In this document: in pieces, positions 48,508 through 61,088 of the stretch
Layout of the letters: the number at the start of each line of letters is the position of its first letter
How positions within the stretch are numbered: position 1 is the first letter of the stretch
From: Xiphophorus maculatus
Lineage: Eukaryota; Chordata; Actinopteri; Cyprinodontiformes; Poeciliidae
Length of the DNA stretch: 64,000 bases
Assembly: GCF_002775205.1 (NCBI RefSeq)
Contig: NC_036457.1
Location: 9,834,996 to 9,898,995, forward strand
Direction of reading: 5' to 3'
Made by a program: the position numbers and the translations under genes
The notes under the pieces: model-generated
Databases searched by the model: none
Seen by the model: only the letters and a program-made list of their open reading frames with translations
Told to the model about the DNA's origin: nothing

Positions 48508-48574
48508 ATGGCATCACCCAGGCACTATGGTCACTCTGCTCGAGATATTGCCAATGTGATGCAGAGGCTGCAAG
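48508..48574 (+). CDS. syne1: Nesprin-1 first coding exon (rest lies beyond the window)
   Basis: The exon encodes 22 residues plus one base, ending in ARDIANVMQRLQ before a gtaagg donor. Human SYNE1 begins with the same PRDIANVMQRLQ just ahead of DEQE, and the phase-1 end (CAA G|) is exactly what is needed to make the Asp codon of DEQE. The ATG has A at -3 and G at +4. Full nesprin-1 is a giant spectrin-repeat protein with paired N-terminal calponin-homology domains that bind actin and a C-terminal KASH domain in the outer nuclear membrane. None of the later exons was found up to 64000, so the first intron exceeds 15 kb. Orientation opposite to myct1 agrees with human. Confidence 0.82.
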
Positions 48575-49854
48575 GTAAGGGCAAAATGCTTACTCATTCA
48601 CAGGCTCCCAGGTTGGTTTGCAGCATTTTTAGAGGTGACCTCATGGTGGACATGCTAAAAATATATTTTTAACACCTTATTCTTGTTGCTTGTGACCGTG
48701 AATAACTTCTCTGAATAATGCTCTTATTTATGATTGCTTAGTAATACATCTTGGACTTTTCATATCCAATGATGAAAAGTCTATCATTGGAAAGCTGCAT
48801 TTTCCCCCCAAAAATGTTAGTTTTCATAAGTTATTTATTGGAAACATTCTGAGGGGTCCGGATTGAGATTTTCAGTGGGGATGTAAGTGATGTTATATAT
48901 TGTTTTGCAAAAGAAGCATATTAGAAACGCTGACATTAACGTTGCATGGCTTTTATTAACTGTTTATGCCTGTGCATTGCTGCTGCGTATTTGTGCTTAT
49001 TTGCATACACATAACAGCATGCATGTGGTTGTTAATGTTTCTATGTGTGGAGAGACGAGACAGCAGACAATAGGACAGCTAATCCCTAGAGGAGCTGACG
49101 GGATGAAGTTTATTCCTCTCACTTAATTCGAGAGCAGTGACAGGACCTTCCCTAACACATTTTTTAAAAAATATTACAAACCCATCTTGATGTTGTACTT
49201 AACTCACTTTCCTCTTATTTATACATAGAATAAACCTTACATGCATCCAGCTTTTCACTATAATGTATCACAGATTTTGAGTGAGACAGTGCATCTCCAA
49301 TAGGTCAAGATCACGTATCTCCTGCTGACAGAGTGAGATTGATGACGTTCGCAATCTAGCAGGAAAGTCAGGTGACAGTAGAGCTGAGATGCAATATGGC
49401 TGCTCCCAGTGCGGCTTCTGAGGTGGCAGTTTCTGTGAAAGCAGAGAGAAGCAGCAGCATCAGCAGCCACGTGGCTCCTCTGCATCACTGTGTGCAGGTG
49501 TGGATGCGCGCTTTGAATCCCAATTGTGCACCTACCGAGCTAAATTTAGAAGTCTCACTTTAAGCCCTCCCCTCACTGCACATTGCACACACACAATTGG
49601 GTGATATACGCTTGTATATACAGTTCACCTTATAAAAACCTGAAAATTACTGTTTGCAGAAGTTGAAGTATGTTTCATTCAAACTAAAGTTTATTGTTAC
49701 CAGTGATTTTTTACAAACTAACAGTGTAATTGAAGAGAAAAGGGAGTTTTCCCATTTCTTATTTATGCAATGGTTTAATTTGGCAATATTTTGGTAGTGA
49801 AAGATATAATCTGAGCATTGCTTTTTTTAAGATTCTTTTTGGCAATCTTCTGTT

Positions 49855-50345
49855 TTTCTACACCCTTGGCAGAAAAACATCCCCAAAGCGTAACATCTTC
49901 AACTTCATGCATGACTGTAGAGGTTTTGCTCTTCCAGTCATTCTCAGCATTTCTCCTCCCCTAAACCACCACAGCACATTCTCTCCAGCCTTCTCTGAAT
50001 CATTTATATGTTTACTGCAAACTCAAGATACTTTCTCTTCCTTCACCTTTCTGATGACCACCCTCAGCCAAAAAGTCAATATATTATTTTGAGCTTCAGA
50101 CAGTAAGGGACTAATGAATATTTTAACTTCTCAAAAACCTTGTTGCAGATGATATTCTTGCTAATCTATCTTATCCCTGTTTACCTTCACCAGTTTTCTG
50201 GTTTTGCCCTTGCTGTTGATAATGTAGAAGTTGTTGAAGAACAAATTGATTTTGTGCACAGGTGTATTTACCACATTGCAAGTTAAGGTCAAGAATATCT
50301 GTTATTGATTGGATGATTGATTTTAGCTTCATATGGGCACAGTCT
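49855..50345 (-). mobile_element. Decayed Tc1-like transposon fragment
   Basis: GGCAGAAAAACATCCCCAAA followed by GCGTAACATC...CATGACTGTAGAGG, and later GTGCACAGGTGTATTTACCA, follow the order of a fish Tc1-like element in antisense. Stops and indels are frequent, so it is inactive. Confidence 0.6.
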
Positions 50346-53300
50346 GTTGGTAGTGGGACCAATACCTATTTCACTAGATGATTTGAATATACATTTTGAC
50401 TTTTATTTGAAACAACTTAAAAAATTTGAATCACACTACATAAATTCATAAGAGGACATAAAATATAATTTGATGAGAGAAACAGTTTCACTGCAAATAA
50501 ACGTATTATTATTATTATTAATACTAGCCTATTTGGTTGACTGATTTCTATCCGTCTTTTAGAGCATAGGATCCGAATGTTTGATTTTATCATCAAATCA
50601 TAAACCTTAAAGTTCTAATGTTTCTTTTATCAACTAAACATAAACCTGTTCTTTGTTTGGCTGGTATTAAATAATTAGAAATTGATTACATTAATAAGAC
50701 TGGTATTCTCAGATTTGGGTATTATGGCATTTTATGGGTTGCTATAATCTTGGGTAATCTGTGAAATGGTTGTTTAATTTTTTCCAACCATTTATATGAC
50801 TATTTATGATCCCCATGCTGAATTTTGTTTTGTTTTTTTATATTATCTGTTTTATAGAACTGTTTCCCAATAATCCACATTCCTCAAATCACAGCTAGAT
50901 ATGATGGCATTCCCACTTAAGCATTAATTTGGAAGTTGCTAGTAACTGCTGAGTGCAACATTAAAACAATCAAAAGTTATTGCCCCAGTTTTAGAGGCTG
51001 TGTTTTTCCTCTGTTTAACTGTCTCTTTTGGTGCACCTCTCTGTGAAAGAACACCAATTAGTGACACCATATGGCGGTAAAACAGAGGCTGCTTTGAACA
51101 CCTCCCAGCCTGAACTCCTCCATATGCTGTGGAATTTGTGTATTTGTTGTCTCTCATTAATGAGAAAAGTAATGCAGTGTGTTTCTTTTTTAAGTGTTTC
51201 TGCATCTTACCTGTTTTCTCGGTTTTGTGGGTGGCAGAGGCGTTCATTCCTTACTACCCCTCTGAGTTTTACCGTCTACTGGTCTATCCAGCACATTCAT
51301 GTTTGAGAAAACACCTGCTTGAATTATTCCTGCTAATGTTGCGTTATGTATGCCTCAGCATCTGGGAAGTTTAGTAAAGAAGGATCCAGAGCAGGATGGT
51401 TGGGTAAAGCCAGCAGAGGTCAGCATGTCTGAAGGACTTGCAGCAGGACCCATACTGAGACTGTTGGATGGATTAAACAGGAACGAGAAAGACAGCAGGA
51501 AGACCATAAAAATAAGACTGAGCAAGGAGAGGAAAGGGAGAAAGAGAGACATGTCCCACCAGTTCTTCTGATTGCTTGCGGGTCTGGCACAGATCCTAAG
51601 GTTGGCACGCAGCCAGGTTGACATCCTGGTGCCAGGGGCGGCATTATGATTTGGCCATGGTGAGTGAGACCCGAGCAGACGGTCACCTTGAGCCACAGCA
51701 GCCTCCCGTTTAGTTGTGACACTAACATTCATCGTCTGTGGGTCTGTATACCGCAGCGTCACACATGCTCATGTGCCCAGAGTTACACACAGACACAGAA
51801 AACACCACTGAGTCTTAAAAATAGCTACTATGCATCTTTTTCTCACCCGTCCCACTGCTGGGATTTAACAATTTAACTGAATGGCTAAACCCTGTGGTTA
51901 GGACCCGGAGCGAGTTTTTTGGACTATCAGTGATTGGCTGTGTACCCTGCTGCTTCTTCTCCTTGTCTTCCCAGATTGTGTTTATGAATCATTGCCATGG
52001 CTGCCGTCGCATGACAGCCAACATAAGATCTTTTTTTCCCCCTACCCTATGGGCTTTTTGGCTGTCTTTGGTTCAGATGGAACATTGTGTTTGATCAAAT
52101 GACATCTCTCTCCGTGTGAGAGAGAACCCTAGCAGGTATTTGTGTTTAGATCCTGGATGCTTAATGTGACTGATTCTATTGCAAAGCAGATTATAATCTC
52201 TTTTTACGTGACAGACGGTGAAGGTCTGACTGACACATCACAAGATTAGGTCACTAAAAGGGGTCCAACCATACAAAATGGGCTGGTAGGATGCTTTTTG
52301 ACGCTTTAACCTTCTTTTAAATGTCACACTTTCACAAAGGTCAGATGGAATAGGGGATAATGTTGGCATATTCATTTGTGTTTTCTGAATTAAAAACCAA
52401 CCCTTTTATATGTTATCAAATTAGATGTTTTTTAAAAAAAAAAGGTCTTGAGTGTTCATTTTGGTCAGTTTCTTCCTCTACTGATGCAATGGTAAAGGAT
52501 TTACAATGTACTAGAGTCCACTAAAATATGATGCAAACTGAAACAATACAAAGTGATATGGTGTTTCTGTATGCAATTAGTATCATATATTTAGTAATCC
52601 TTTGTGGGAAATAAATTTTTTACTCATCACTGCCCCAGTAACTGTTCACAAAAACTATTAAACAAACATTTAACCTTTTACTCTGAGTATTTGCCTTCTG
52701 TTTCTAGGTAGATATCTCTCTGAGTGAAAATGTCACACCATCACCTCTATATTTATTTAATGCTTCAGCACAGTTGGTGGGGGTATCCAGCAGTCCCATT
52801 CTGCAAACGTGGTTTTTTGACGGCTTGAAAAAATCTGTAGCAATGCAGAAATATTGCCAATACCTCATATATTGTTCTTGCCGCTTCTATGAAATTTTTA
52901 ATGTATCCCAGTCATAAGCTCATATGATCTCAATGCTCCTATTACAGTGATGTATAGATGTATATGAAAAAAATAAATAAAATGTAGCATTTGTAGATAT
53001 ATACTGTAAGAAGCAGTGTGGCAGTAGCATTACACAATACAAATGTGATCCACTACTTAGACGCAGTTCTTGTTTTAAAGCTGAGCATAGATATGTGTTA
53101 ATGGATAAAAAAGTGTTCCTTGCAATATATTATTGACCTCCTAATGCATTTATTATGGAGCTCAGTGTCTGCTTAAGGCTGCCACAGCTGGTATCTCTGC
53201 CCAGTTACACTATTTTTAGTACTTCTACAGCACATATAACGCTTTATGTCAGTCTTTTCTATCAGACAGATTTGATTGGCATACTAAACAATGTCCAAGG

Positions 53301-54534
53301 AGATAAAATCCACCCACCTTTGCTTTTAACCCCAAGCTACATTCACCTCCTGCCTACAATGCCATGTATGCTCTTATCTTTCATCCACAGACACCTTAGT
53401 TCCTTTTTCCACCTGTCACAATGGGATGGGGTGGTGGGAAAGTTTGCCTTTAGCAGTAAATTAGCAGGTCACTGTGAAGCCCTGACCTCAGGGAGGTCAC
53501 CTGATCAGATAAAGTGATAAGTAACACAACAGCCAAAACAGGGATTGAAAGTTTTATGTTAATCTGCTCAAAGTGCCATATGTTTGGATTTATCAGCCCA
53601 GCAGTTTATTTAATCAAACTTATATTTACTATGCAGTACTGACATTCAAATAACAGCGTAATATTTCGAAATCTTTGATCATTTTATTATCATCTCTTTC
53701 TGGAGGTGAACTCATCTATGGAAAATAAGATTCTTTACTCCTGTTTTTATTCACATAGTGTCAATGTTTACTTCTCAATTCAATTATGCGGCATGATATC
53801 CACCATCGCTTCTCATTTACCTCCAGTGCAAACATCAGAGAATTTAAAATTATGTCTAAGACATGCTATTTGCTGCTGTAACCAGGATGGGATGTGTCTC
53901 CTTGCTGTGTTTGCCTTCAGACACAAACTCAACCTTTCACCTGGTGTAATAAACATGTAAGTCCTGCTTTTAATTCAAAAATAAATTGTCAAAGAATGAC
54001 AGACAGCGCTGGTTTCAATCAGACAGAAAGTGTGGCCGCTGTATAAGCATAAATGCACTCAAATCCGTTGTATGAAGCAGGATTTTGTAGATTATTCTGG
54101 CGCTGTTCCAGGCAATATTTTTATTTTTTTTTTACCTCATAGCAAAGACAAGATTTTAAGTGAATTTACTGCTCAGGCCACTGATTTATGTAGTGTGCTG
54201 ACGCCAGTCCTTTCGCTTTATTTGTCCCTGTAATGTGTGGCGGGCCACTGAACCTGGATAAAGAGCTTAGACTGTCTGACCCACTCCTGCACTCTCACAC
54301 GCATAAAGCATCCCACAGACGTACACACTGCAGTCGTCATGGAGTACAGCAGAGAAACTTTGAGCTGAATATATTTTTCAGAACCAGATTTAGTTTCTGT
54401 AATACTTCTAGTCCCCTAAATGGTGTTTTAATTTGACACATGTGCCTATTACAGTCTGAAGAGCATGAGCTGCATGTTCAGACTGTTTGTGTACATTTCC
54501 AAATGGGGTTTTGTTCTGCTAAATGCATTTTATT

Positions 54535-54985
54535 AGATTAAAGGGGCAGCATTATGTAAAGCAGACGTTTTTGAGCCTTACATCATGTTATAATATTACT
54601 TCATCAAAAATATACCTAGAGTGTTACTTTGATTCTTGCATGCATATTTGAGAAATCCTTTAATCTCCCCTGGCAACTATTCAGCTGTGCAAAATGCCTG
54701 GTTTGACCTACCACCATCTTTGAGCGCGAAGCTGCAGTTTCCAAGCTTCTGCCCACAGAGCATCCCTCCCCCACTCAGCTCCTTTAGACTAGCAAGCAGC
54801 AATTAGCAAACAACTGGTGGAACTGCACATTCGCTGAGCTCATTATACGATTTACTTCTCAGTGCAAAGCTGGTAAAAATTTTGTTAAAGGGTTAATAGA
54901 GAAGCTATTTTGTGATGATGTCCTGAAGCCGGAATGTTGGAAATAGTAGGACTTTCTTAAAGAGACAGAGGCCCCTTTTTAAAGG
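54535..54985. mobile_element. Probable interspersed repeat
   Basis: The block from TTAAAGGGGCAGCATTATGT through CTCCCCTGGCAACTATTCAG, TAGCAAGCAGCAATTAGCAA and CTGAAGCCGGAATGTTGGAA to TTAAAGAGACAGAGGCCCC reads like a repeat copy I associate with teleost introns. The family is not known to me and the boundaries are approximate. Confidence 0.45.
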
Positions 54986-57900
54986 CATTAATTAAGAGGT
55001 CAAATTTCCTTTTAGTCACATTTAATTTAATCTGAATTTTTATATTAACTGAAGGTAACATAGTTACTTAATTGTGCTGTAAAATTTTGTTTCTACGTGG
55101 CTGGAAAACGCATAATACTATCGCTCTAAGGAAATTAGCTTATGCACCACAATGTAACACTAATTTGTCACAGAATAAATGTTAGTTTTCTTAAGCTGCT
55201 TATGTTTCTTTTAGCTTTAAATCTATTCAATTTGTTGTAACTTCGTTTCAAATGTCTTCGCTTTTCATGCTCACATTTGTGTTCATTTTCTCTATACATT
55301 CGTGTGAAAATGTGTCTCTCTGGTGCAGGTGCAGAAATTGCTAAAATTACCGTATCAGTGGCTTGAATTTAATGAACACTGATATTTGGACATGTTTTTG
55401 TGAACGGCAAAGTGCCTTCTCTGCACATCTGCTACTGAATAGGATGTGATGGTGCATGAGAGAGGAAGACGGGGGTGTTTTGATAATCACTTTGACTTGT
55501 TCCCCCTTTTCTTGCTCTCTTTAATGTGGTGTCATTATTACTGAAATGTAATTAGCTATGCTAATGGGCTGACATTTGGACTTCCGTCTCAGCACTTACG
55601 TCGGGACTGGCAGAAATGTGCCACAAATGAAGTGGGATCACAAATGGAGAGGCTGAATGGACACATGAGGACTGAGTGGAGGCTGTGAGAGTGTGATGGG
55701 GGCTGCTATTGAGATCTAGGGCTAAAGTAGTGTAGAGTAAGTATGAGGAGCATTTTTTAAAATTAGGAATTGTTTGGGTGAAAGAGCTGGAATCAGGAAA
55801 TAGATAAATAGGCTACAGTAGGATAGAAAAGGGTCTGAAAAGGCTCCATTTTCTGGGAAATCACTCTCATCTGTGTCGAATGTGTGCTTGACAAATCAGC
55901 TGCATGTGTGTGAAGTAATTATGGGATGCCTCTGCAGAGCACAACAATGCCACCCTTTTAGAACATGATAGCTTTAACAGGCTGCTCCATTAATGCTGCA
56001 CAGCAGATGAAGATACATTACAGCATTTCTGCTCAGCAGTGTTGTCTCAACACTTGAACTTACTCTCATTTCGTCACAGACATCCATGTATTGGGATTTT
56101 ACATGTCGGATCGACGCAATAGAATATGATGGATGGTTTTACAACATTTCACAAATATAATTCAGAAAACTGGCGCACATTTACATTCAAGTTGAATGGA
56201 GATCTGTGAATGTGAATTTTCAAGTCTTGCCACTAATCCTTAATTAGATTTACAGAAATCAGATTCTGATATTAGTTTGCACACAGTTGGAATCTATTCA
56301 CTAGATTAAAACGAGCTGAATATAAATGTTCATAGGACTTCAGTTTGGGGGGAAAAATACAAACCATGGATTTTGTTTTTCCTTCATAATTACATGAAGT
56401 AAAACTCTATAAAGACATCAGCCTGAATAAACAGCTATCACATGAATCAGTCACTTGAAATCCAAGTGACAGAGTTAATTACTCTGAACCTGTGGTTGTA
56501 AAGTAATAAGTGAAACAGTTAAAATAGCCTAAATATGCTTGCAAACCACTATAGTTGAATAACTACAAAATTACAAAATTATTAATCAATAGAAGAGTAT
56601 GTGGTATTGTACAATTAATGCATCAAAGCCTGTACTTGTCTGACTCACCAGGCTGTGTTTTAATAGATGATCTGATGTTTTCCTCATTTTTCATTGGATC
56701 TCACTGATTTCTTCTAAGATGAAGCAAAGATTTGTTGCAATTATTACCTTGCATTTCCACTTGGTGGCGTTGTGTCACTATGCACTTCAATGAGGACTTA
56801 ATAAGCACTCTTGGTTGCTCAGATAGGAAATCCAAACATCCTTAGGGTGAATAGATTACAATGTGAGCAGAAGCAGTGCTACCCCACCCTTCAGGAGGAG
56901 GCGTTTGTTTTTCCTTTAATGGTTGAAAAGATGTTGTTCCTCCCCTCTTTGAGAAGCGGCACTGCCTGCAGTCATACCTGTGTAAACACTGGGCTATGAC
57001 TAACATTCAGACCTCCACGACCTCTGTGACAGATCTTGTGTTTTCCTTTTCTTTTTTTTTTGTTAGGTTGCCAGGGGTTCCAGTAGAGATCCTGAACAGC
57101 TGAGGTTCAGTCTTTTTTTAACCCTTACCCTGTTTTTTTCCCTCTACTGGAAAGCCTGAAACACTCCTGAGATTTGCTGCCTAGAGGAGTCTGTTCTTAT
57201 ACATTTTGTGGATGCAGTAGAAGAGAAAACGTCTCTGTCTCTGTTTGAGTGTGTGTTTTCGTGTCTGGCTGCACCTGCTCGCCTTGTGTTTCACTCATCC
57301 CCCATGGTGAAGCTTAATAAGTCCCTTGAATCCTTATCCTCTGGTTTTGATTTTGTCCTGGGGTTGTTTTTTGTAAAGCAGCGTAACTCACATGAGAAGT
57401 TCAGCTTACTTGTTTTTGCCCTAGAGGCACTTGTTGGAGAAATTCTTGAACACATACTAAATAAGCAGGAATGCAGCCTGTGCATGTTTGTTTGCAGCTG
57501 TAGTAAAGCAGGATTAAATCAGGATACCTGTCAAATTAAATGTTTCTCATTGACAATTTTCAGCACCCTGGATAGCTCCTTCACACTTCAAAATTTATGT
57601 GTAGCTCCTCAACAGCACATCATTGGCTGCTGAGACATATTTAACTTGACATTAATGTTTAAATAAACCCAAAATACGCTTTTATTATTTATAACATTGA
57701 TATTCTTTGAGCTGTCTTGTCCTGCAAGAAGAGTGGTATGTGAAAACAATAGATTTTTCCAAGCTGTAATACTTTACAGGCCAAGGATTTTATAGCAATT
57801 CTGTTATTGACCATGAATTGGAAAAAAGCGAAAGCCCCTCTGAATGCTGCTTTCCATTGGCAGAAAAATAATGGATTTATGAGCTGAGGTGAAAAAGTAA

Positions 57901-60419
57901 AAGGCAATGTAAATGTAAATACAGACTTGGATAAATATTTCTATACAGAAATGTAAAGCACCCTTGTTACTTGTTTCAGAAACAAGTATGTGGTAAATGC
58001 ATTTGATAAAACTGTGATGGCTGGTTTCAGAGACGAGTGTCAGCAGTGTCATTATCAGCGGGCAGATAGCAGATGACAGCTGCCATTGGTTATTGATGAC
58101 TTTCATAATTAAAATCTCTTATGGGAAGAAGCAGAAGAACAAAAGGAGAGGGGAAAAAATCACAGAAAATGATGAATGGTCCTTTCATCGCTAAAGCTGA
58201 TATAGGAACCAGCAGGCTCCTCTGTGTGGATATTGCTTTCCAGGAAAGTCTCTGAATTTGGCTTCAAAGAGGATCTGCTAGCTTTTAATATTCCCACAGC
58301 TCTGAATGTCCACATGTTTGGTTTTTCACTTGTGTACATGAAATCACTGAGTGACATCAGGCAGGAGGAATTGATACAAATCAGACATTTAAACGGAAGA
58401 AAATGCTGCAGTATGCTGGTCCTATTCTCTGCTGGATTTTGCCCTTTCAGCATTACAAATGCAGCACTTGCAATGTTCTGGAGGCAATCGAAACGGTTTG
58501 CAACAGCATCTTCAGCTAATATCCATCCAAGGAGAAGCATTCCTGTGGTTACCCGAGTCTGAGGGGTGTGAGTGCATAAAGTAGCTGAATAAACAAGGCT
58601 GCAGCTGACTTTTATTTTTGTTTTTACATGGAATAACAGTAAAATTACATCAGTATAGAAAAAGCAATTAATCATAGTGAAAGGAAACACAAACAGATGG
58701 TAACTACGTTTATAACTAACAGGTATCAATTGGGACTGTGTGAAATGACCTACATTTCTATATCCTTTAGGGAAATTATTTGCCACACTGCTGCTTTTCA
58801 CAAAACAAGAGTAATTCTGCCGACAAACAATCCCTTTTTACCATGAATTCTTTATCACCACTCTAATTCAGAGGAGTTTTGCTTTACAAACAAGTTTATC
58901 TATGGATCTAACCTCTCCGAATCTGGACCTTCAGTAATTCTTTTAATTTGTTTCCCTGTCACTGTTATGTTTCCTCTAACCTGATAAAAAATTCAGTGTA
59001 CTCAAGAGTTTTCTGAATGGGCGGGGAAGAGTGAGGGGTGTATTTAGGACCATTAGGAGATACTAAGCTCCCCGCAAATTAGATTGCGTACATCATGTAT
59101 ATCTGGGATATTGCCATCCAGTCATCCAAGGTGTAGCCAAGGACGATACATAGGTGGAGCTCTCTATGTATTGAATTAATTCGATATATTGCCCAGCCCA
59201 GAGCTAACACTCTGCCCTCCATAATTTGTTGTTTACTTTTTTCAGTTTTTTAATGCTTTAGATTTACAGGAGAGACCACATTTCTGTTCCAGTTGCTTGA
59301 GGTTCAAAAGCATTTTCTTATTTTCTGAGGGGATTTTATGAATCTTATTTTTAGAGAAACTCCTAACAGGCTGATTTCTATTCTTTTGGAAATTATTTAC
59401 ATTTGATATATGCACTGTATATATCAAATCTAATGTATATAAATCTGACTTTGCATTTTGACGCCTTGAAATTGGCATCTGTCTTTTTAAGAAGCTGTTA
59501 CTCTTTTCGACACTCAGCCTTTACACCGTCATCACCACAAATCTTCCCGGTATGTCATTTTAAGACATTCGTAGGAGTGTCAGACTGAGTATTACTTTGT
59601 ATGAAAAGCTCAGGAGACTCTCAGTTTGCAGTGGTGCTCCGTGAGGCAGAAGCTTGCCTGGAGGCTGCAGCTCCGGGGAGCAGCTTTGTGAGAGCAAGCG
59701 TTTAGGCTCTCCGAATAATTGCCATGGGAGATTTCAGGATTCCTCAAGCATGCGTGAAAGAATCAAAGTAACAATCCAGGTATATTTTTGTTAAGGGAAT
59801 AACATTATAACATAGTATAAAGCTAAAAGAAAGTCAATTTTACATTTTAAAGTGGACTGTCTTAATCTTACTTTTTCTGAAAGAGCAGATTTTATTGTCT
59901 AAAGTCCCATTAACTTGAAATTCATGAGCATTTTCTTGTTTTCTGAGAGCGTTTAAAGAGCTTATTACCATTTAAAAGTGACAATAACCACGTATATTAG
60001 ATGTTCCCACCCATGATTTAAGTGCAGGCATTTGAACCTCGACTAGGATAATGTTGTGTTTTATTGTTTTCTGTGTTCCTAGAGGCTCCAAAATGCACAT
60101 ATGTACCGTTTGTGGTTTAGATGAAGGCAGATCCTTTATGAAGGGAGTACAGTCGCAGCTAGCTCAGACGGGATGACTGTCAGTGATTGTGTGTTCCCCT
60201 GTAGGCAGAACAGAGCAGAAAGCTGCATGTCTCACAGCACCGCATGACATCCATGTGGATAAGAGGGAGCAGTAAGAGCGCCAGAATCACATGGGGAATT
60301 CCTCCACGTCTGTCGCAACGAGGCTGTGTGAGAGCACGGGCGTGTGGTACTGTCAGAGTGGAGCTCCCACTAACCTGCTAAACAGTCCCCTTCAAACCCA
60401 CCCACCATGGTCCTCCCCT

Positions 60420-61006
60420 TCTGGATCAGGACAGCACTGCTGTGACATCACCCATTCCCACACAATTTGATTGGCTGGCCATTGGAGGGAAGTGGATTTT
60501 TCCTGCAGCAGAGTGAAAACGTGGGAGGACCGAAGGTAGAGAGTGTAAGGGGAGGGGAGGTTTGAGCAGGAAAGATTGATGCTGAGGCAAGCCGGCACTG
60601 CGCAGCACTCACACACACTCACCCCAACACTCCGAGTATCACGCGTACTCTCATCACACTCCCAAGCTGCTTAACAGGCAGGAAAAGCACTGACTCTGAC
60701 TGAGTCTGCAGCCCATTACTGCAGGACAGGACAGAGAGGACGTGAAGAACGAGTGGAGACCCAACAGGGCAATTCATTCATCTGTGTTTTACCTCAGAGC
60801 AACAGTTAAACTGCTGTCATCTCAGGAGGTCCAGACCTCCAGAGAGGTCTTTACAAACACATCCCTTTTCCAAAAAACAGAGGTAGGAAAGGCAGCAAGG
60901 GCAGAAGCAAGGACAAGTGTTGCCTCTCTCCCGGAGGTTGTCGTGGACGTCCTCCCAATGTCCTCATGAAAACAGGCAGAAACCTGCATGAGGTCTGGGC
61001 TAAAAG
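60420..61006 (+). promoter_or_regulatory. Candidate promoter/5' UTR for the 61007 exon
   Basis: A GC-richer block with two CCAAT-type motifs facing each other (GATTGG at 60469-60474 and CCATTGG at 60479-60485) and a purine-rich stretch at 60535-60575, followed by about 400 nt without repeats. This looks like a TATA-less promoter and leader. It is inferred from composition only. Confidence 0.4.
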
Positions 61007-61088
61007 ATGGCACGGCGAGTAGGGGGTGAAGGCTCTCCGAAAAAGACATCTCTCAACCTGGTGGCAGGGTTCTACCATTACCTCCGAG
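61007..61088 (+). CDS. syne1: Candidate alternative first coding exon of syne1
   Basis: ATG at 61007 has an A at -3 and G at +4 and opens 27 codons plus one base, starting MARRVGGEGSPKKTSLNLVA, before a consensus donor (gtaagt at 61089). Ending in phase 1 is the same as the exon at 48508-48574, so it could splice to the same downstream exon (the DEQE exon) and swap the N-terminus ahead of the first calponin-homology domain. The strand is the same. I do not recognise the peptide, and it could instead be the first exon of an unrelated gene or chance. Confidence 0.45.

Larger units (their letters stand above)
48575..61006 (+). other. syne1 intron 1, upstream portion
   Basis: No exon of the calponin-homology domains was found here. 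The stretch contains transposon fragments at about 49855-50345 and 54535-54985 and several compositionally calm stretches that could be conserved enhancers (for example 55530-56060). Scattered open frames have no recognisable family or splice context. Confidence 0.6.

Noticed and set aside
49396-49497. ATG-open stretch (MAAPSAASEVAVSVKAERSS) followed by a GT, considered as another syne1 first exon.
   Set aside because: It ends in phase 0, incompatible with the phase-1 entry of the next syne1 exon, and the donor gtgtgg is weak; it may be part of a repeat.
56757-56773. CACTTGGTGGCGTTG, a second CTCF-like match.
   Set aside because: It has two core mismatches, one at an important A; too weak to list as a feature.
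58160-58801. 213-codon open frame on the minus strand in the syne1 intron.
   Set aside because: No resemblance to a family, poor codon composition, and no splice or promoter context; likely chance in AT-rich DNA.
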